From assembly GCF_010470675.1 (NCBI RefSeq), contig NZ_VOIQ01000007.1:1-55186 (forward strand): a stretch of DNA of 55,186 nucleotides, read 5' to 3'. Made by a program: the position numbers and the translations under genes. The stretch comes from Desulfovibrio sp. JC010. GTDB taxonomy: Bacteria; Desulfobacterota; Desulfovibrionia; Desulfovibrionales; Desulfovibrionaceae. This document shows, piece after piece, positions 15,924 through 25,275 of this stretch (position 1 is the stretch's first letter; each line of letters begins with the position of its first letter). Below the pieces are notes generated by a model. It was not told where the DNA came from, did not search any database, and saw nothing but the letters and a program-made list of their open reading frames with translations.

Positions 15924-17810
15924 TTGAAGAAAACAGTTGTGTTGCTTTTTCTTTTCATGACGGCTTTGTTGCCGGTCATGTCCGCAACCCCGCTTCTGGC
16001 GGAGGATAATGCAGCTGTGCCTGTTGTTCAGGAGCAGGAACGTATCTGGACTGTGCGGGTCAGTTCCTTCAGCAAGGCGGATACGGCATGGAACTTCATG
16101 TCCTACCTCAAGGGTGAAGGCTACAAGCCGATCATGGTTTACCTTTACGATTCCAAGGGTAACGGCTGGCGGGTGGTCCAGATCGGAGATTACCCCACCC
16201 GCAGTCAGGCCCGTGTTGCCGGACGTATTTTCAAGAAGAGGACCGGACTTGATTACCTGATCCGCTCCATGCCTATAGCCCTGCTGGAAGAACGGACCCT
16301 TGATTCGCGCAGGAGTCCCATACCGTCGAACAAAGCAGTTCCGACAGCACGTGCCGCTGCTGCGGCAAGAACGGATAGAGCAGCTGTGGAAGAGTCTTCT
16401 GCTGTTTCACAGAAGCTGGTGGGCGCACCTGAATCGCTTTTTTATGAGCTGGACCAGCGTGATGTGTTGCGGGCCACAGGCCACAGGCAGCAGAATGTGA
16501 TCCTCGCCCGGATCATGATCCGCAGGGGCTATGTTGAAGACGGCTTGCGCCTTTATGCCCGGCTGCTGCGTATTTACCCGGATGATGTGGAATTGCGTGA
16601 GGAGTACATCGGCGCACTTATCGATAGCGGTGAGATTGAAAAGTCCGCTGCCATGCTTCGGGACTGGCTCGGCCATGATCCCCATTCACCTAGGGCTCTC
16701 AGGCAGGAGGCGCGTTTGCGCTTGCTGTCCGGCGATTATTCTGTGCAGATCAATTCCCTTGATTACCTGCTGCGGCTGCGGCCCGGCGATACGGATTCAC
16801 TTTCCGCCAAGGCATACGGCAGCCAGCAGGGCGGCGACTGGCTGAGTGCTATTGAGAGCTTTTCAGAACTTATTGATGCCGAGCCGCATAATTACGAAGC
16901 CCGGCAGGCTCTTTCCAGTCTGCTTATGGAGCGCAGGCCGAGGCTGGTGCTGACTCCCAGTGTCTATCTGCAATCCGATGAGTCGGTAACCACTACTCTG
17001 GGCAGCCGTTTTTCCATGCAGCTTACCGATCAGACCAGAGGGGAATTCTATTACGCCAACACCCGTATCTACCGTCCGCAGCAGGACGGGGTTGAGAAGA
17101 TCAACAAGGATGTGAATCAGGCGGCGATTCTTTTCAAGCGCGATTTCAACCGCGTATTTACCGGAATTGTGGGCGTGGGGGCTTTTGAAGGAACCGCTTC
17201 CGGTGTGTCCGGTGCTCTCGGTTTTGACTGGCGCATTCATGAGCCCGGTACTTTTTCAGCCATGATCGATTATGATAATCCGTGGCTGGATGAGCCGTCT
17301 GCTGCCAACTACGAGGGACGTTACAGTCAGCTTTCCCTGACCTATGACGGTTTTTACAATGACGAATGGGGGCTGTTTCTCAACGGTCAGCTGCGTCAGT
17401 ATAAGCTTGAATCCGACCGTAATTACGGGGCCAAGGGGATTTACAACATCATCCTGACCCGCAGGGTTCTGGCGGACCCGGATTTGTTTGTATCTTATTC
17501 ATTCTACCGTTCATTCTTCAAGTATGACGATGAGAACTACAAGCCTTTCGAGGTAGTGGATAACGAGAGTATCCATACCTTGAGTGCCAGCTTCAGCAAG
17601 TCCATCTGCGATACCATTGTTTTTCAGGCCGCAGGCGGGATCAGGATGGATGAATTCAAGAATAGTCCCAGTTATTTCGGCGGACCGTCACTGGCTTTCA
17701 GGCTGGGCAGGTTCGAACTCAGTCTTGATTATGAATACAGCAGTGATTCCGGCCTTGCCGGAGGCGGGGAAACCCAGTTCTTGAGCGGGGGGATCGGGTA
17801 TGTTTTCTAA
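15924..17810 (+). CDS. pelB: PelB-like outer-membrane barrel protein with SPOR and TPR domains
   Basis: A 628-residue exported protein: signal peptide (1-28), a SPOR-type domain at about 36-115 (IWTVRVSSFSKADTAWNFMS, GWRVVQIGDYPTRSQARVAG), a linker rich in Ala/Arg/Ser, TPR repeats at about 185-335, then an outer-membrane beta-barrel with alternating aromatic strands to the terminal GGIGYVF (final Phe, typical of barrel proteins). This corresponds to the C-terminal half of PelB, the Pel export pore. The SPOR domain, which in other proteins binds denuded peptidoglycan, is not part of the Pseudomonas PelB. TTG start with aggtaagga just upstream; four bases after the scaffold gene. Confidence 0.85.
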   Translation: MKKTVVLLFLFMTALLPVMSATPLLAEDNAAVPVVQEQERIWTVRVSSFSKADTAWNFMSYLKGEGYKPIMVYLYDSKGNGWRVVQIGDYPTRSQARVAGRIFKKRTGLDYLIRSMPIALLEERTLDSRRSPIPSNKAVPTARAAAAARTDRAAVEESSAVSQKLVGAPESLFYELDQRDVLRATGHRQQNVILARIMIRRGYVEDGLRLYARLLRIYPDDVELREEYIGALIDSGEIEKSAAMLRDWLGHDPHSPRALRQEARLRLLSGDYSVQINSLDYLLRLRPGDTDSLSAKAYGSQQGGDWLSAIESFSELIDAEPHNYEARQALSSLLMERRPRLVLTPSVYLQSDESVTTTLGSRFSMQLTDQTRGEFYYANTRIYRPQQDGVEKINKDVNQAAILFKRDFNRVFTGIVGVGAFEGTASGVSGALGFDWRIHEPGTFSAMIDYDNPWLDEPSAANYEGRYSQLSLTYDGFYNDEWGLFLNGQLRQYKLESDRNYGAKGIYNIILTRRVLADPDLFVSYSFYRSFFKYDDENYKPFEVVDNESIHTLSASFSKSICDTIVFQAAGGIRMDEFKNSPSYFGGPSLAFRLGRFELSLDYEYSSDSGLAGGGETQFLSGGIGYVF

Positions 17811-17815
17811 GGCGA

Positions 17816-19249
17816 TTGAAAAGATTCAGGCCGGTGGATATGTTTAAGATTAATACGACTGCCAAAAAATATAAGCTTTCTAAATTTTATGAAGTCCTGC
17901 TCGGGTTGATAGCCATTACTGCGGTCAATCTGCTCTTTTTTAGGCAGGATCCGGGATTCATAAATGTATCCCCGCATCCGTACTGGATTGTGGTCCTGCT
18001 TACTTCTGCGCGTTACGGCTTTGGCGGAGGACTCTTTTCTGGTCTCATGGCCGGATTGTTTTTTGTTGTTTTCAAGAGTCTGGCTATCCCGGATATTGAG
18101 CTTGCGGATTTCAGAACCCTCGGCATGTGGGGCAAGCCCATTCTTTTCTTTCTGGTCGGGGTGGTGCTCGGGGAAATGCGCCAGTTGAACATCCGTGAAT
18201 ATGACGCGGTCTGCGAAGAGCGGGATGCCTACCACGATGCTTTTGATAAAGTTAAAATCAAGTATGACATCCTCAGTGAAGCCAAGCAGGAGCTGGACAG
18301 CAAAATTCTTTCACAGGAAAGCACGCTGGGTACTCTTTACGAAGCTGCGCAGGGGCTGCGTACCCTGAGTATGGACAGTATTTATCCGGCGGTGCTGGAA
18401 ATACTGCGTGAATTCATGGATGTGGAGGACTGCTCCATCTATCTGCTGGACGGTACTGAATTCAAGCTTGATACCGCATTGCGCCACGGCAAAAGTTTTG
18501 TTCCTGAGGTCGTTCCCTTGGGTGAGAGCTTGATGAGCATTGCCGCAGGCCAGAAAAAGGCTGTATCCATCCGTGATATCGCCAGCACAGAGAGCATGCC
18601 CGGAGGCATCGTCATTTCCGCACCCATCATGGCCGATAACCATTCCCATGTGGTGGGTGTGCTCAATGTGGAGAAAATGCCTTTCCTGAAATTTACCAGT
18701 GATTCCGTGCGGGTGGCCGGGCTGGTGGCTGACTGGTGCGGCAGTAGTGTGGAGAATGCCACAGTTTTTGCCGAGACAAAAGACAAGCTCATTGCCGATG
18801 AAATCACTGATGCCTACACCTACGACTACTTTTTACGCCGGTTGCGTGAGGAGTTTGTACGGGCGCGGCGATACGAGCTGGATTTGTCCCTGATCATGCT
18901 GGAATTTCCGGGACTTGGCGATGCCTCTGATGAGGGGCGCGATGAAGTGCTCATGGCTTTCAGTATGATCCTGACCAACCAGATCCGTGAAATCGACATC
19001 CTGTTCATAAGTGATGAACCGGGGGCTTTTTACATGATACTTCCGACTACACCTGCTGCCGGGGCGCGGGTGGTGGTCAACAACCTGCTGAGTTCATTCA
19101 AGGCACTCAGTGTGATGGCTTTTGAAACCGACCAGAATCTTGTGGAACTACGGGCCGGGGTGGCCGGGTATACCCTTGGCATGGAAGATCCTGAAGAACT
19201 GGTCAAGAACGTTAAAGAGGATCTGGTAAGTGTACTTTTCGCGGAGTAG
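17816..19249 (+). CDS. pelD: PelD-like c-di-GMP receptor (GAF + degenerate GGDEF)
   Basis: A 477-residue inner-membrane protein: four hydrophobic segments (about 25-125), a coiled-coil stretch (130-170), a GAF domain (about 170-320) and a degenerate GGDEF domain (325-477). The inhibitory-site motif RxxD is kept as R391-E-I-D394, while the catalytic GGDEF loop reads SDEPGAF (399-405). This is the state of Pseudomonas PelD, which binds c-di-GMP at the I-site and switches on Pel polymerisation but makes no c-di-GMP. Start TTG 17816 (aagg upstream) or ATG 17840. It overlaps pelE by 20 bases. Confidence 0.88.
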   Translation: MKRFRPVDMFKINTTAKKYKLSKFYEVLLGLIAITAVNLLFFRQDPGFINVSPHPYWIVVLLTSARYGFGGGLFSGLMAGLFFVVFKSLAIPDIELADFRTLGMWGKPILFFLVGVVLGEMRQLNIREYDAVCEERDAYHDAFDKVKIKYDILSEAKQELDSKILSQESTLGTLYEAAQGLRTLSMDSIYPAVLEILREFMDVEDCSIYLLDGTEFKLDTALRHGKSFVPEVVPLGESLMSIAAGQKKAVSIRDIASTESMPGGIVISAPIMADNHSHVVGVLNVEKMPFLKFTSDSVRVAGLVADWCGSSVENATVFAETKDKLIADEITDAYTYDYFLRRLREEFVRARRYELDLSLIMLEFPGLGDASDEGRDEVLMAFSMILTNQIREIDILFISDEPGAFYMILPTTPAAGARVVVNNLLSSFKALSVMAFETDQNLVELRAGVAGYTLGMEDPEELVKNVKEDLVSVLFAE

Positions 19250-20339
19250 GGTTATCAGACGGGCGCGCTGGCGTCTGCTGGGGGCTTTTGCGGCTTCCTA
19301 CCTGTTCGAGAGCGGGGCGGTCTGGCTGTATCTGAATCGCGCTGAAGGCCATTGGCATATCTACGCAGCCGTTGCAGCCCACCTGCTTTCCGGTCTTTCC
19401 TTTATCCTTTTTACCTCTCCCAAGCCGAGGGCTGTACCCGGAATGGCCTTTTATTATCCCCGTATCGCGGCCCTGTTTACCATCTTCATGCCTCTGATCG
19501 GGCTGGCCGGGATATCCATGACCCTGTTCACGTCCCGCATTCTCATGCGCAGTCAGGGGCTGGCCGAAGAGTACAAGGAAAAGGCGTACGAAGGCGGGGG
19601 GATTGATGTTGACCTGCCCACTGATATTACTGAATTTCTTTATGATGAGGTCGATGTGCACCCCATTGCCGATATTCTGGCCGGGGATGATATGGAAATG
19701 AAGCGCGGCGCGGTAAACCTGCTGCGGCGCATCGGTTCCGCCGAGGCCGTGAATCTGCTGCGCAAAAGCCTTTCCGATGAAAGTGCCGAGGTTCGTTTCT
19801 ATGCCCATACCGCCCTGACCCGGCTGGAAGAAGATTATGCCGAGGCCGTGGACAAGGCCCGTTTCCGGGCGGAAAGATATGACAGCGCGCAGGCCCATGC
19901 CGAGTTGGCTTCGGTTTACAGAAACTACGCCCGCAGCGGGTTGCCGGAAGTGAATATGCAGGAGCGTTCCATGGTCCTTGCCTGCGAGCACTGGCGCAAG
20001 GCTGTGGAAAAGGATGAGGGCAACAAGGACTACCTGATGCGTCTTGCGGAATCCTGCGTGGAGAGCCGGGAGTTTACTGAAGCCCTGCATATCTACAGGG
20101 GTATGATCGTTGATCCGGAACTGGAGCTGGAATCCCGTCTGGGAATCTGCCGGGTCTTTTTTGATATGGGCAATTTCATCGCTCTTTTTCAGGAAGTGGA
20201 ACAGTTGCGGGCGCGGCCTGAATTGAAAGCACAGGACCCGTTTAAAAAGTTGATTTACAATTTCTGGCTGGAAAACAAGACTGCGGATGAAGAAGTGCTA
20301 ACAGAGAATTTTGACGAGGTGGGCCATGAGTTCGGATAA
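19230..20339 (+). CDS. pelE: PelE-like membrane protein with HEAT and TPR repeats
   Basis: A 369-residue protein with about three N-terminal hydrophobic segments (residues 15-110), a HEAT-like segment (about 160-205, MKRGAVNLLRRIGSAEAVNL) and TPR-type helices to the end. Pseudomonas PelE is likewise a membrane protein with cytoplasmic TPRs and bridges PelD and PelF in the synthase complex. Assigned mainly by position between PelD and PelF and by this architecture, since sequence conservation of PelE is low. Start GTG 19230 with agagga upstream, inside the end of pelD; the end overlaps pelF by 14 bases. Confidence 0.78.
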   Translation: MYFSRSRVIRRARWRLLGAFAASYLFESGAVWLYLNRAEGHWHIYAAVAAHLLSGLSFILFTSPKPRAVPGMAFYYPRIAALFTIFMPLIGLAGISMTLFTSRILMRSQGLAEEYKEKAYEGGGIDVDLPTDITEFLYDEVDVHPIADILAGDDMEMKRGAVNLLRRIGSAEAVNLLRKSLSDESAEVRFYAHTALTRLEEDYAEAVDKARFRAERYDSAQAHAELASVYRNYARSGLPEVNMQERSMVLACEHWRKAVEKDEGNKDYLMRLAESCVESREFTEALHIYRGMIVDPELELESRLGICRVFFDMGNFIALFQEVEQLRARPELKAQDPFKKLIYNFWLENKTADEEVLTENFDEVGHEFG

Positions 20340-21831
20340 AGAATACGATGTCTGCCTGCTTCTGGAAGGTACCTATCCGTTTGTAGCCGGTGGTGTTTCC
20401 AGTTGGATTCACAACCTGATCAAGGGCATGCCGGAGCTTACTTTTACTGCGGTCTGCATTCTGGCTTCTTCCAAGGAAAAAGCTGAATACCGCTACGATG
20501 TGCCGGATAATTTTGTGGATCCCAAGATCGTATACCTGCATGATCCGGTGGAAATTTCAAAGAATCCGTTCAAGAAGATATCCGGCAAGAATATGGAGCA
20601 ACTCCGTCGCTTTCACTACCGCATGGACCGCAATGATATCAGCATGATGCGGGGAATGGTCGAACTTTTTCGTGATGATAAATTTCCCCTCTCGGAACTT
20701 TTCCATGGCAAGAAAGCGTGGGACCTGCTGGTGGAACGTTACAAGGCGGATACCAACGATGAGTCTTTTATTGACTATTTCTGGACTTACCGTTTCACTC
20801 ATCTGCCTATTTTTAAGATGCTGCCCATCGATCTGCCTAAGGCAAAGGTTTATCATACTATTTCAACCGGATATGCCGGTCTTCTGGGGGTGATCGCGCG
20901 GGTTATGACCGGGCGGCCTCTGCTGCTCACCGAGCACGGGATTTACGTCAAGGAACGCAAGATCGAGATTTCACAGGCCGAGTGGGTTTACCGCAAGGAA
21001 GATGATCGTCTGCGTGTTGACAGCAAGCTCGGCGCATTTCAGACTTTCTGGATCAGGATGTTTGAGCAGCTTGGTCGGCTTTGTTATGATTATTCTTCTG
21101 CTATCTACACCCTTTACGAGGGAAACCGCCAGCTTGAGATTCAGGAGGGTGCGGACCCGGACAAGATCAGGATCATTCCCAACGGGATCAGTCTGGATAA
21201 TTTTCTGGGCCTTAAGGCTGAAGACCATGACTATCAGGGCCAGACCGAGTTTGCGGTGGGCTTTGTGGGCCGGGTGGTGCCTATCAAGGATGTGAAGACT
21301 TTTCTGCGGGCCATCAAAATCGTGTCCATCAAGATCGAGAAGCTGAAAGTCTACATAATGGGCCCCACGGAAGAGGATGAGGAGTACTATGAAGAGTGCG
21401 TGAACCTTGTCCGTCTGCTGCATCTTGAGGAGGTGGTGGAGTTCACCGGAAAGGTCCGGGTTACCGACTACCTGCCGGGGCTTGATGTGATTGTGCTGAC
21501 CAGTATCAGTGAGGCCCAGCCGCTGGTTATCATGGAGGCCAACTGCGCAGGAATTCCCGCGGTGGCTTCGGATGTAGGTTCCTGCCGGGAGCTTCTGGAA
21601 GGGCGTACTGTGGCGGATCAGGCTCTCGGGCCGTCCGGGATTGTGACCAAGGTTGCGGACCCGGTCAGCACCGGGGAGGCTATCCTGAAAATTCTGACCA
21701 GTCCCATCCTGCGGAGCAAAATGTCCAAGGCCGGGATTGAGCGGGTGAAGACTTTTTACAAAGAGTCGGACCTCAATGAAACATATTTGAATATTTACAA
21801 AGATTACATGGCAATGGATGATCTGGAGTAA
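20326..21831 (+). CDS. pelF: PelF glycosyltransferase (GT4 family)
   Basis: A 501-residue cytoplasmic retaining glycosyltransferase. It opens with DVCLLLEGTYPFVAGGVSSW, the PelF N-terminal signature, and has TEHGIYVKER in the middle and the GT4 nucleotide-binding E-x7-E motif in SEAQPLVIMEANCAGIP. PelF polymerises UDP-sugars (UDP-GlcNAc/GalNAc) into Pel with PelD, PelE and PelG. ATG 20326 is chosen over the upstream TTG 20311 because gaggtg lies just before it. Its stop is four bases before the pelG ATG. Confidence 0.95.
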   Translation: MSSDKEYDVCLLLEGTYPFVAGGVSSWIHNLIKGMPELTFTAVCILASSKEKAEYRYDVPDNFVDPKIVYLHDPVEISKNPFKKISGKNMEQLRRFHYRMDRNDISMMRGMVELFRDDKFPLSELFHGKKAWDLLVERYKADTNDESFIDYFWTYRFTHLPIFKMLPIDLPKAKVYHTISTGYAGLLGVIARVMTGRPLLLTEHGIYVKERKIEISQAEWVYRKEDDRLRVDSKLGAFQTFWIRMFEQLGRLCYDYSSAIYTLYEGNRQLEIQEGADPDKIRIIPNGISLDNFLGLKAEDHDYQGQTEFAVGFVGRVVPIKDVKTFLRAIKIVSIKIEKLKVYIMGPTEEDEEYYEECVNLVRLLHLEEVVEFTGKVRVTDYLPGLDVIVLTSISEAQPLVIMEANCAGIPAVASDVGSCRELLEGRTVADQALGPSGIVTKVADPVSTGEAILKILTSPILRSKMSKAGIERVKTFYKESDLNETYLNIYKDYMAMDDLE

Positions 21832-21834
21832 AAT

Positions 21835-23205
21835 ATGGCTGGAATCGGTTTTGAACTGAGAAAATTGCTGCGCGGGGACAGCTTTCTTTCGGATATGTCC
21901 GCATATCTGTACGCGGCCATGGTTTCTTCCGGCCCGTGGCTTATGAGCGTGCTTTGCCTTGCGGTGCTGGGGTTGTATTCCTATTCCGGTTTTTCCCCCA
22001 AGGATCAGGATATTTTCCGGACCACCATTGTTTACGTTTACGCCTTCACCCTCATCTACGTGGGGTATATCCAGCTGGTAGTGACCCGCTATCTGGCGGA
22101 CCGTTTTTATATGGGCGATGAGAAAATAACATTGACCGCCTTTTCAACCAGCGCGGCCATAGTGCTGCTGGCCGGGGGGATTATCAGCGTCGGCGGCATA
22201 TGGTTTTTTGAGCTGACCTTCAACTATAAGATCATTGCGGTAGTGCTTTTTCTGATTGTGGCCATGATCTGGCTGACCATGATCTTTCTTTCGGCGGTAA
22301 AGGATTTCAGGTCCATTGTGCAGGCTTTCGCTGTGGGTACTTCCTGCAGTGTGGGCGGGGCTTTTCTGCTTTATCCGCTGGCCGGGTTGGAGGGGTATCT
22401 GCTGGGTTATACCCTTGGGCAGGCGGTGATTTTTTTCTGGCTGCTGGCCCGTTTGCTGGCGGAATTTCCGCCGGGCCGGGTCTGGGATCCGGAGATGTTT
22501 TCCTATTTCATTAAATACTGGGAGCTGGCCCTGATCGGCATGTTTTTCAACCTCGCCATCTGGGTGGACAAGATCATGTTCTGGTTCGCCCCGGATTCAC
22601 GCATGGTAGTTCCCTACCTGCGCACCCACGATATGTACGAGGGGCCTATTTTCTTTGCTTACCTGACCATTGTGCCGACGCTGGCTATTTTTCTGGTCAA
22701 GATTGAGACCAAATTTTACGAGCATTACCACGACTACTTTGCAAAAATTATCTCCAAGCAGAATCTGTCCAGTGTGCTGAAGGAAAAGCAGGGCATGATC
22801 AGCATGCTTAAGGAAAGCCTGCGCGAGATTCTCATTGTGCAGGGTTCATTGACCATGCTTTGTATTTTCATGGCCCCGGAATTCGTGGATATGGTCGGGC
22901 TTTCACCCTTGCAGCAGCCGTTGCTCCAGATCGCCCTTGTGGGATCGCTCATGCAGGTCATGCTTTCCGTGGCGGTGATCATCCTGTTTTATTTTGATTT
23001 ACGTAAGGAAGTGCTGGCGGTGACGCTGGTCTTTCTGCTCAGCAACGTGGGGCTGACCTGGCTGACCATGCAGCTGGGATTTAGTTTTTACGGTTACGGC
23101 TATTGTTATTCCTGTTTTATTTCTTTGATGTTTGCCTATTACCTTGTTTCAAAAAGTGTGCGTGATCTGGAGTACATAACTTTTTCAAGCCAGCCTTTAT
23201 TTTAA
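21835..23205 (+). CDS. pelG: PelG inner-membrane protein
   Basis: A 456-residue, roughly twelve-helix membrane protein of the MOP/flippase-like type. It begins MAGIGFELRKLLRGDS, the diagnostic PelG start, and contains KIMFWFAPDS. PelG acts with PelF in polymerisation and translocation across the inner membrane. Immediately downstream of pelF, followed by the epimerase gene after 18 bases with gggagg before its start. Confidence 0.95.
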   Translation: MAGIGFELRKLLRGDSFLSDMSAYLYAAMVSSGPWLMSVLCLAVLGLYSYSGFSPKDQDIFRTTIVYVYAFTLIYVGYIQLVVTRYLADRFYMGDEKITLTAFSTSAAIVLLAGGIISVGGIWFFELTFNYKIIAVVLFLIVAMIWLTMIFLSAVKDFRSIVQAFAVGTSCSVGGAFLLYPLAGLEGYLLGYTLGQAVIFFWLLARLLAEFPPGRVWDPEMFSYFIKYWELALIGMFFNLAIWVDKIMFWFAPDSRMVVPYLRTHDMYEGPIFFAYLTIVPTLAIFLVKIETKFYEHYHDYFAKIISKQNLSSVLKEKQGMISMLKESLREILIVQGSLTMLCIFMAPEFVDMVGLSPLQQPLLQIALVGSLMQVMLSVAVIILFYFDLRKEVLAVTLVFLLSNVGLTWLTMQLGFSFYGYGYCYSCFISLMFAYYLVSKSVRDLEYITFSSQPLF

Positions 23206-23223
23206 AATCGGGAGGGAGGGGAG

Positions 23224-24180
23224 ATGAAGAAAACATGTCTTGTGACCGGGTGTGCCGGATTTATCGGCAGCCACCTGACCCGGACCCTGCTTGATCAGGG
23301 CCACGCGGTTGTGGGTGTGGATAATTTTGCCAGCGGTTACGCCCACAACATGAAAGGATTTGCAGATCATGCTGATTTCACCTTTTATGAACGGTCCATC
23401 ACCGAAGAAGGGCTGCTTGCGGAGTTGAAGGATAAGCACCCGGAGCTGGATGTTGTGTTCCAGCTGGCGGCGGTGGTCAGCGTGCCTTACTCGGTGGAGC
23501 ATCCTGAACTGACCATGCAGGTAAATTTCGAGGCCAACCGGGATATGCTCGATGCGGCAAGGGAAATGGGTTTTTCCCGTTTTGTTTTTGCCGGGTCTGC
23601 GGCGGAATACGGCAACGAGGATCGTCTTCCGGTCAAGGAAGAGTACGCGGACGGAGCCGAGCAGCTCAGTCCTTACGGGGTGGCCAAGTATAAGTCTTCG
23701 TCTTATATTGAGAAATCCGGTTACGGCTGTGCCCTGCGTTTTTTCAATATTTTCGGACCGCGTCAGGACCCCACCAGCCAGTACAGCGGGGTGATTTCCC
23801 GTTTTGTGGATTTCGGACTGGCCGGGAAAAATATGGTTATCTTCGGGGACGGCGAACAGAGCCGTGATTTTCTCTATGTTTCTGACGTGGTTACCTCCTA
23901 TATGATTGCCGCCGGGCTGGATGAACAGGGCCGGGGACCGTTGACCGGGGTCTTTAATGTAGGTACGGGCAAAGGCAGGTCCATTCGTGAACTGGCCGTG
24001 GTTGTGGCTGAACTGACCTCCGCACCGAAGGAAATTGATTTTAAATCCGAGCGGGCCGGGGATATCAAGCACTCCCGTGCTGATGTCAGCAGGATCACGG
24101 CCGTAGGATTCAAAGCTGAAGTTGCTTTTGACGAAGGGTTGTCCCGAACTGTGAAATGGGCTGCTGAATCTCAGTCTTAA
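23224..24180 (+). CDS. UDP-sugar 4-epimerase, PelX-like
   Basis: A 318-residue extended short-chain dehydrogenase. The NAD-binding motif G9-x2-G12-x2-G15 and the catalytic Y151-x3-K155 are present, with S/T positions typical of GalE-like epimerases (VFAGSAAEYG). In several Pel operons a PelX gene encodes a UDP-GlcNAc C4-epimerase that supplies UDP-GalNAc; its place directly after pelG supports that role here. A different UDP-hexose epimerase remains possible. Confidence 0.85.
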   Translation: MKKTCLVTGCAGFIGSHLTRTLLDQGHAVVGVDNFASGYAHNMKGFADHADFTFYERSITEEGLLAELKDKHPELDVVFQLAAVVSVPYSVEHPELTMQVNFEANRDMLDAAREMGFSRFVFAGSAAEYGNEDRLPVKEEYADGAEQLSPYGVAKYKSSSYIEKSGYGCALRFFNIFGPRQDPTSQYSGVISRFVDFGLAGKNMVIFGDGEQSRDFLYVSDVVTSYMIAAGLDEQGRGPLTGVFNVGTGKGRSIRELAVVVAELTSAPKEIDFKSERAGDIKHSRADVSRITAVGFKAEVAFDEGLSRTVKWAAESQS

Positions 24181-24201
24181 TGATTGTTTTAAAGGATAGA
24201 C

Positions 24202-25266
24202 ATGCAGGAAGTAGAACAAACATCGACGCTTAATCCGCAGATAAAAGATGCGGCCATAAAATATGTGCGCAAGTTATTCAGTCAGGCGGGTGACTCCGAT
24301 CTGATCAGGACTTTGAAAAAGGAGTCCTTTAAACATATTTATAAAAAAATGATTGTGGAGCCGGATGAGTTTCTCCCGCAGCCGCGTCCTGCCGATGTAG
24401 CACCGTGGGACGGAATGCGCCCTGAAGGACCGCGTGATTTTTTGAAATCAAAAGTAGTGCTGCCTTCTTTGCCGCAGGTTCTGGTTGAAATTCAGAAGGT
24501 CATTAGCGACCCGGACAGTTCTGCCGATGATCTTGCAGAAATTATCAATAAAGATCCCAAACTGGTGGCAGCCATCCTGCGTCTGGCAAACAGTGCCATG
24601 TACAGCTTTCGAACCGAGGTGGATACCCCGTCAAGGGCGGTGGCCCTGCTGGGATTCAAGCAGGCCAGTTCTCTTGCTTTAGGTACTGTTTCTCTTAGTC
24701 TGTTCAAGCGTTCTTCCGAAACACAAGTTCTTAATATTGAGAAATTCTGGAAGCATTGCATTGCCTGCGGGGTAATTGCGCAGGAAATCGCAAAAGAGGC
24801 CGGATATAAAGATACCGAACGTTTTTTTGTGGGCGGTATGCTCCACGACATCGGGCTTTATGTTGTTTTTGAAAGCAACCGGAGCCTCGCACTTGAGCTC
24901 AGTGATTATGCCAGCAAAGATGACAACAGTCTTTACGATGCTGAATTGGACCTGCTCGGTTTTGACCATGCAAGTCTCGGTGGAGTTATCATCAAGGACT
25001 GGAATTTTCCGAAGTCTTTAGTCCTTGCTGCTGCCGGACACCACAATCCGATGATAGCCAAAAGCGATCCTGATGCCGGAATTATCCATGTGGCGGATTT
25101 CATTGCCCGGGCCATGGGATATGATCTCGGTCTGTCCTCTGTGCTTGGTGTTCTGGATCATGAAATCTATGAAAGTTTCGGGCTTACTTCTGAATCTTTT
25201 GTTAATATGATACCGGAAGTTCAGAAGCTGATTGAAGAAATTTTTGAAATTTTGAATCCCGCGTAA
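24202..25266 (+). CDS. HDOD-domain signalling protein (first of tandem pair)
   Basis: A 354-residue cytoplasmic protein with an HDOD domain from about residue 85 (LPSLPQVLVEIQKVISDP) to 290. Several HD-type metal-ligand positions are still present: GGMLHDIG, FDHASLGG, AAGHHNP and HVADFIARA, so it is not obviously an empty scaffold. The N-terminal 80 residues (helical, PDEFLPQP) are shared with the neighbour and not recognised. HDOD proteins act in signalling, often alongside c-di-GMP systems; the enzymatic activity is usually unknown. It starts 21 bases after the epimerase gene and ten bases before its paralogue, so it may be part of the Pel transcript. Confidence 0.88.
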   Translation: MQEVEQTSTLNPQIKDAAIKYVRKLFSQAGDSDLIRTLKKESFKHIYKKMIVEPDEFLPQPRPADVAPWDGMRPEGPRDFLKSKVVLPSLPQVLVEIQKVISDPDSSADDLAEIINKDPKLVAAILRLANSAMYSFRTEVDTPSRAVALLGFKQASSLALGTVSLSLFKRSSETQVLNIEKFWKHCIACGVIAQEIAKEAGYKDTERFFVGGMLHDIGLYVVFESNRSLALELSDYASKDDNSLYDAELDLLGFDHASLGGVIIKDWNFPKSLVLAAAGHHNPMIAKSDPDAGIIHVADFIARAMGYDLGLSSVLGVLDHEIYESFGLTSESFVNMIPEVQKLIEEIFEILNPA

Positions 25267-25275
25267 ATAACCAAG

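Noticed and set aside
23197-24219. 340-residue open frame opposite the PelX-like gene
   Set aside because: Antisense of a convincing epimerase; no independent support.
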